From: Bifidobacteriaceae bacterium
GTDB lineage: Bacteria; Actinomycetota; Actinomycetes; Actinomycetales; WQXJ01
Assembly: GCA_031265345.1 (NCBI GenBank)
Contig: JAISCU010000326.1
Coordinates: 1-7,547 of the forward strand
DNA length: 7,547 bases
Direction of reading: 5' to 3'
The translations under genes were made by a program, and so were the position numbers. Positions 4,758 to 7,547 of the stretch are shown here, one piece after another (the stretch's first letter is position 1; each line of letters opens with the position of its first letter). A model generated the notes under the pieces. That model saw nothing but the letters and a program-made list of their open reading frames with translations, was not told the origin of the DNA and made no database searches.

Positions 4758-6490
4758 CGCGTTTCGCCTTCCGCTCCCGGCCGAATCAGCCGACGATGCC
4801 GCGCGGCGGCCACCAGCGCGAGACCCGCCAGCACCAGCGCGAGGGCAGTGCCGCCAACCGGGGAGATTCCGGCAGGGCCGGTCAACGGCAACCCGGCACC
4901 GGAACCGCCCGACCCGTTCGCGCCTCCGCCGGTGCCCTCACCGCCACCCGGGTCGCCATCCTCCGGGTCGCCATCCTCCGGGTCGCCGCCATCGGACTCT
5001 GGCGGCGCGTAGGTGACCGTGATGGTTGCGTCCGCCGGGGTGACCCGGGTCACGGCGGGAATGGCCGGCACCACGGCGATGGATGGCACCAAGCCCTCGA
5101 TCTCGGGCGAGGGGACCTCGGGGCAACCCGCTTCTGACTCATAGGTGGTCACCCCCAAAGCCAGGTCCTCGTCATACGACCACTCGACGACGCAGGTGAC
5201 GGGCTGAGGGGTAAGGTCGCCCGCGCCGGTGTAGACGATGGTGCGGGTGGTCGTCAACTCGCCGTAGGAGTGCTGGTGGGTGACGTGGACGGTGATCTGC
5301 TGGTCGGTCGAGTTGTCGTCGTCGAAGAACTCGACCTCGTTCTCGATGGCACCCATGATGTAGCCGCTGGCGAGGTGGGACCGGGCGTCATCGGCCGTGA
5401 AGACCACCGGGTCGAACGGCTGGCCGGTCAACACCACCGGGCCGCCGGCGGGAACGTGCTCGGCGTCTAGTTCGTCATCCCAGTAGACCACTTTGACTCG
5501 CGGCAACTGCTCGATCTCGTACGCCTCGTAGATGCGGGAAGCAGTCGACATGGTGATGGAGCCGCCCGCCAGGATGGTCCGGTCGACCAGCTGGTACTCG
5601 ATGGCGGAATCGACTCCTTGGACCACGGTCTGGCCCGCCTGGAACGCCGCATCGGTGATCTCGGACCACCCGTTCAGGGTGGCGCGGGCACCCCAGCTGC
5701 CGGCCATCATCCGGTCACCGCCGGTCAGCGTGAGGTACAGGCGGAACGTATCGTTGTGGATGTAGATCGACTTTCCCGCGCTCTTGATCAGCGGGATCTG
5801 GTCGTTGCCGTCCAACTCGGTGTCCAACTCGGCGCCAAACGTCAAGCCCGCGATGGGGCTGTCGCCGGGGTTGGTGAGCGTGTAGTCGTGGGCCAGAGAC
5901 CCGGTCGAGGTGACCCGCAAGACCTCGCTGATCACCACTTCGCCGCCGTCCACCGGCAGGGTCAGCGCCTGCGCGACAGCCTGCCCGCCGTTCCAGTCTT
6001 TGCTGTAGAGGGTCGCCGGCGCGCCGCTCACCACCTGGCGTTGCCCGTTCTGCTCCACGTAGAAGTTGCTGGTCACGCCGTCGCCGTCGGAGAAGGAGTA
6101 GGTGTGCCCCGCCGCCTGGCCCGAGGTGGTGTCCGTCACGCGGTTGGCCACCAATGGCCCGGTGGAACCCGCCCAGCGGCCGTTTGTCGGATTCGACATG
6201 TCCACCCGGTAGGTGATCGAGTTGCGGGTGAAGGCGGCCGAGCCGAGCAACTCTTCGGTTGTCGCCGACCAGCTGGAGAAGTCCACCGACCCGTCGGCGG
6301 CGCGCTCAATCAGCGGCGGATCGGGCTCGGCGCCAGCCGGCCCGACGCCCACCAAGCCGATGGCCGCGCCCAACGTTGGGATGGCCAAGGCGGCGGCCAG
6401 GCGGCGGCCCGGGCCGGCGCAGCCGGATGCGCCCCGATCTGCGGATGGGCGCTCGAGTCGACGACGCCGGGGGAGAAAGTTGTGAGGCAT
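4754..6490 (-). CDS. LPxTG-type wall-anchored surface protein with MucBP/Mub-B2-like domains
   Basis: A 578-residue cell-surface protein. The N-terminus has a long basic n-region (RRRR, GRR), a hydrophobic core (about 31-50) and a probable signal-peptidase site after AGA54. Residues about 60-325 form a beta-rich domain with DYTLTNPGDSPIAGLTFG and ELDTELDGNDQIPL, a layout I associate with the N-terminal beta-sandwich of Gram-positive MucBP-containing proteins. Two mucin-binding-type repeats follow: about 331-404 (VKVVYWDDE, then FFDDDNSTDQQITVHVTH) and about 411-495 (TRTIVYTGAG, then VTPADATITVTYAPP), the latter with Cys433 and Cys456 that could form a disulphide. A Gly/Asp/Glu linker (497-533) precedes the sorting signal: LPLTG at 534-538, a hydrophobic helix (about 545-570) and RHRR. 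Sortase should cut between Thr537 and Gly538 and link the protein to the wall. No sortase is encoded in the window. It is the first gene of the operon, and its stop overlaps the next start by 4 bases. Ligand binding is inferred from the repeats only. Confidence 0.94.
   Translation of the reverse strand: MPHNFLPRRRRLERPSADRGASGCAGPGRRLAAALAIPTLGAAIGLVGVGPAGAEPDPPLIERAADGSVDFSSWSATTEELLGSAAFTRNSITYRVDMSNPTNGRWAGSTGPLVANRVTDTTSGQAAGHTYSFSDGDGVTSNFYVEQNGQRQVVSGAPATLYSKDWNGGQAVAQALTLPVDGGEVVISEVLRVTSTGSLAHDYTLTNPGDSPIAGLTFGAELDTELDGNDQIPLIKSAGKSIYIHNDTFRLYLTLTGGDRMMAGSWGARATLNGWSEITDAAFQAGQTVVQGVDSAIEYQLVDRTILAGGSITMSTASRIYEAYEIEQLPRVKVVYWDDELDAEHVPAGGPVVLTGQPFDPVVFTADDARSHLASGYIMGAIENEVEFFDDDNSTDQQITVHVTHQHSYGELTTTRTIVYTGAGDLTPQPVTCVVEWSYDEDLALGVTTYESEAGCPEVPSPEIEGLVPSIAVVPAIPAVTRVTPADATITVTYAPPESDGGDPEDGDPEDGDPGGGEGTGGGANGSGGSGAGLPLTGPAGISPVGGTALALVLAGLALVAAARHRRLIRPGAEGETR
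4951..4980 (-). repeat. two perfect tandem 15-base units in the surface-protein linker
   Basis: The plus-strand unit ggtcgccatcctccg occurs twice in a row and a partial third copy (ggtcgcc) follows at 4981-4987. It encodes DPEDG repeats in the hydrophilic spacer before LPLTG. Because the unit is a multiple of three, copy-number change would only lengthen or shorten the wall-spanning spacer. Confidence 0.85.
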
Positions 6491-6497
6491 AGCGGTT

Positions 6498-6518
6498 TCC
6501 TTCGTGGCCTTTCCTCCT
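6498..6518 (-). promoter_or_regulatory. tandem ribosome-binding sequences before the surface-protein gene
   Basis: AAGGA (6498-6502) stands 7 bases before the ATG at 6488-6490 and supports that start. A stronger consensus AGGAGG (6513-6518) stands 15 bases further upstream, 7 bases before an in-frame ACG (6503-6505). Either the upstream copy is a standby site or the protein can begin five codons earlier at a rare ACG codon. Confidence 0.6.
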
Positions 6519-6616
6519 ACGGGGATGCGGATGCCGGCTCGCGCGGCACCCCATCAGGCCATTGAATCCGCCAGGTGGTCCGCTGGATAGGGGGAAAACC
6601 GCCACAATCAGTCCGT

Positions 6617-6634
6617 AAAACGCCGCGTGCGCGG
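6617..6634 (-). terminator. possible Rho-independent terminator behind the PAS-AraC regulator
   Basis: The minus strand reads CCGC-GCAC-GCGG, then CG and TTTTA. This is a short GC stem followed by four T. It lies about 160 bases downstream of the regulator stop and about 130 bases before the surface-protein start, a sensible place to separate the two transcripts. The stem and T run are both short, so confidence is modest; an alternative pairing of GCCG with CGGC is also possible. Confidence 0.35.
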
Positions 6635-6793
6635 ACGGCCACGTCTTGTGGGCGTCGCACCGGCCCTGGCGAGCTCGGACCGCGTCGCCTTGGGATTGGT
6701 GCCACTGCCTGCCGGTGGCCCAGGTGGGCGCCGGCGTGGCCGGCCGCGCTGCTTCCCTTCGAGGCGTCGGCGGCGGCCCTGCCCGCGTCAGCG

Positions 6794-7547
6794 TCAGCGC
6801 CCGACCTGCCCGGCGGCTCCCACTGCCGGTGCGGGAGAGGACAACTCGCGCCGCCGGAACTCTGACGGCGTCAGCCCCGTGCGTTCTTTGAAGGCGCTCG
6901 CGTGCCAGCCCGAGTAGTCCAATCCGCACGCCGAAAACGCCTGCGCCACCGTGACGGAAGGGTCGCGCAGCGCCTCTTTCAGCCTCTCAACACGGTAATT
7001 GAAGTGGTAGTCGCGGGGCGTCGCGCCGGTGTGCATCTTGAACTCGCGAAGCAGATGCCTCTTCGACAACGCAGCCGCGGCCGCGGTCGCGCCAGCATCG
7101 AACGGTTCGCGCCAATGAGATTCCAAATAGTCGACCGCGCGCGCGATCTCGGCCCTGCCGCGCACCACCCGCCGAGAGATCAACACCGAGGCGACCAACG
7201 CCACCTCGCCCCCCTCGCCGAAGACCGGAAAAGCTGTGATGTCCTGGTAAAAGCCGACCACATCCAGACCAGCCATTCGATGGTTGCGGCGGATCTCCTC
7301 GATGGGCTGCGCGACCGATTCAAACTGGACAGTGGCGCCCGCGAAAACGCTCAACCATCCCGCCAGCCGACCGGAAGCGACCACCACCGGGTCGCCCAAA
7401 ATGTTGTACGATCCGACAACCCGCTCGGGACGAATCACAAAACGCCCCCCCCCCCGGCGCTTCGTCCAACATTCTCACGCACGCGTCATTCACAAACACA
7501 CTGGTCCCGTCCGGGCCGAAAAGATTGACCGGGAACGGCAACAAGTC
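6794..7547 (-). CDS. PAS-sensor AraC-family regulator, split by a frameshift at a G tract; 5' end beyond the window
   Basis: The gene enters at the right edge. Its first frame (7547-7456) encodes LLPFPVNLFGPDGTSVFVN, then DACVRMLDEAP, the start of a PAS domain. At the 11-G tract (7445-7455) this frame passes into an unrelated sequence and stops at 7320. The rest of the regulator is in the next frame, which can be read from a GTG at 7436-7438: (RF)VIRPERVVGSYNILGDP, the remaining PAS part with IYQDIT-like GFYQDITAFPVFGEGG, then the AraC domain. Numbered from that GTG, helix-turn-helix 1 lies at about 115-153 (AALSKRHLLREFKMHTG, TPRDYHFNYRVERLK) and the second at about 162-197 (VAQAFSACGLDYSGWHA, AFKERTGLTPSEFRRR). 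One base fewer in the tract (10 G) or two more (13 G) joins both halves as ...DEAPGGGRFVIRPERVV.... PAS-AraC proteins of this layout occur in Firmicutes and Actinomycetota. As sequenced, only a truncated PAS peptide, or an internally started DNA-binding fragment, could be made. This is either a phase-off allele, a mutation or a homopolymer sequencing error. Confidence 0.88.
7445..7455 (-). repeat. homopolymer of 11 G (coding strand) inside the PAS-AraC gene
   Basis: The plus strand shows 11 consecutive C. On the coding strand this reads CCG GGG GGG GGG GCG in the upstream frame (Pro-Gly-Gly-Gly-Ala). Runs of this length are slippage-prone in replication and also error-prone in sequencing. I noticed no other single-base run this long in the window. 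Confidence 0.95.

Larger units (their letters stand above)
6491..6793. other. 303-base spacer between the PAS-AraC regulator and the operon
   Basis: This is the expected site of the operon promoter and of any operator for the flanking regulators. The only A/T-rich patch lies at about 6590-6620 (ggggaaaacc, gtaaaac on the plus strand). I could not find a -35/-10 pair at proper spacing that I would defend. It holds a terminator-like hairpin (6617-6634) and two ribosome-binding sequences next to the surface-protein start. Frames through the region give Arg/Pro-rich shadows and no credible protein. Confidence 0.55.

Noticed and set aside
4951..4987. Direct repeats as a possible CRISPR or attachment site
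   Set aside because: Units are 15 bases, contiguous, in frame and coding for DPEDG in a low-complexity linker.
5618..6565. 315-residue plus-strand open frame opposite the surface-protein gene
   Set aside because: Its composition is Arg/Gly/Val/Ala-rich without domains, and the minus strand carries a clear signal peptide, MucBP repeats and sorting signal. It is a GC-driven antisense shadow.
6570..6625. Sigma-70-like promoter around TTTACG / TTGTGG and TATCCA
   Set aside because: The hexamer pairs are either at wrong spacing (12 bases) or match the consensus at only about three positions.
7320..7455. The 3' continuation of the upstream frame past the G tract as a genuine small protein
   Set aside because: After the tract this frame gives unrelated residues (AFCDSSRAGCRIVQ) while the neighbouring frame continues the PAS-AraC homology, so it is the out-of-frame product of the shift.

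Overview
The window is high-GC DNA with GC-rich third codon positions, GTG and TTG starts, short intergenic gaps, an LPxTG-type cell-wall sorting signal and a lipobox lipoprotein. This points to a Gram-positive actinomycete (Actinomycetota). I cannot name the genus; mucin-binding-type (MucBP/Mub-B2-like) repeats in the surface protein fit a host- or polymer-associated lifestyle. All genes I accept lie on the minus strand. The long plus-strand open frames are GC-rich shadows of them.

Layout in transcription order, from high to low coordinates. (1) 7547-6794: a PAS-type sensor fused to an AraC-family DNA-binding domain. It enters at the right edge and is split into two frames by a run of 11 G (coding strand) at 7445-7455. 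Ten or thirteen G would restore one continuous protein. (2) 6793-6491: spacer with a terminator-like hairpin and the ribosome-binding region of the next gene. (3) 6490-1307: seven tightly packed genes, almost certainly one operon: an LPLTG-anchored surface protein (578 aa), a coiled-coil plus double-zinc-ribbon protein (162 aa), an all-zinc-ribbon protein (109 aa), a protein with ten CxxC pairs (254 aa), a zinc-ribbon membrane protein (151 aa), a zinc-ribbon DUF4870/Tic20-like membrane protein (183 aa), and an acidic lipoprotein (258 aa). Gaps range from a 4-base overlap to 42 bases, and the two ends of the operon are each joined to their neighbour by a 4-base start/stop overlap. (4) 1306-874: 433 bases with no credible gene, holding a possible terminator. 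(5) 873-1: a second AraC-family regulator with a cupin-like N-terminus, running off the left edge within a few residues of its expected end.

The set spans the envelope. A wall-anchored adhesin-like protein and a lipoprotein are outside, two membrane proteins carry N-terminal (predicted cytoplasmic) zinc ribbons, and three soluble cysteine-rich proteins are inside. Five consecutive genes encode zinc ribbons of different architecture, and two of these share a closely similar ribbon (NPPGT[RK]FCG.CG). I infer a cytoplasm-to-surface assembly or signalling module, possibly controlled by the flanking AraC regulators, one of which may be switched on and off by slippage in its G tract. The biochemical function cannot be read from the sequence.
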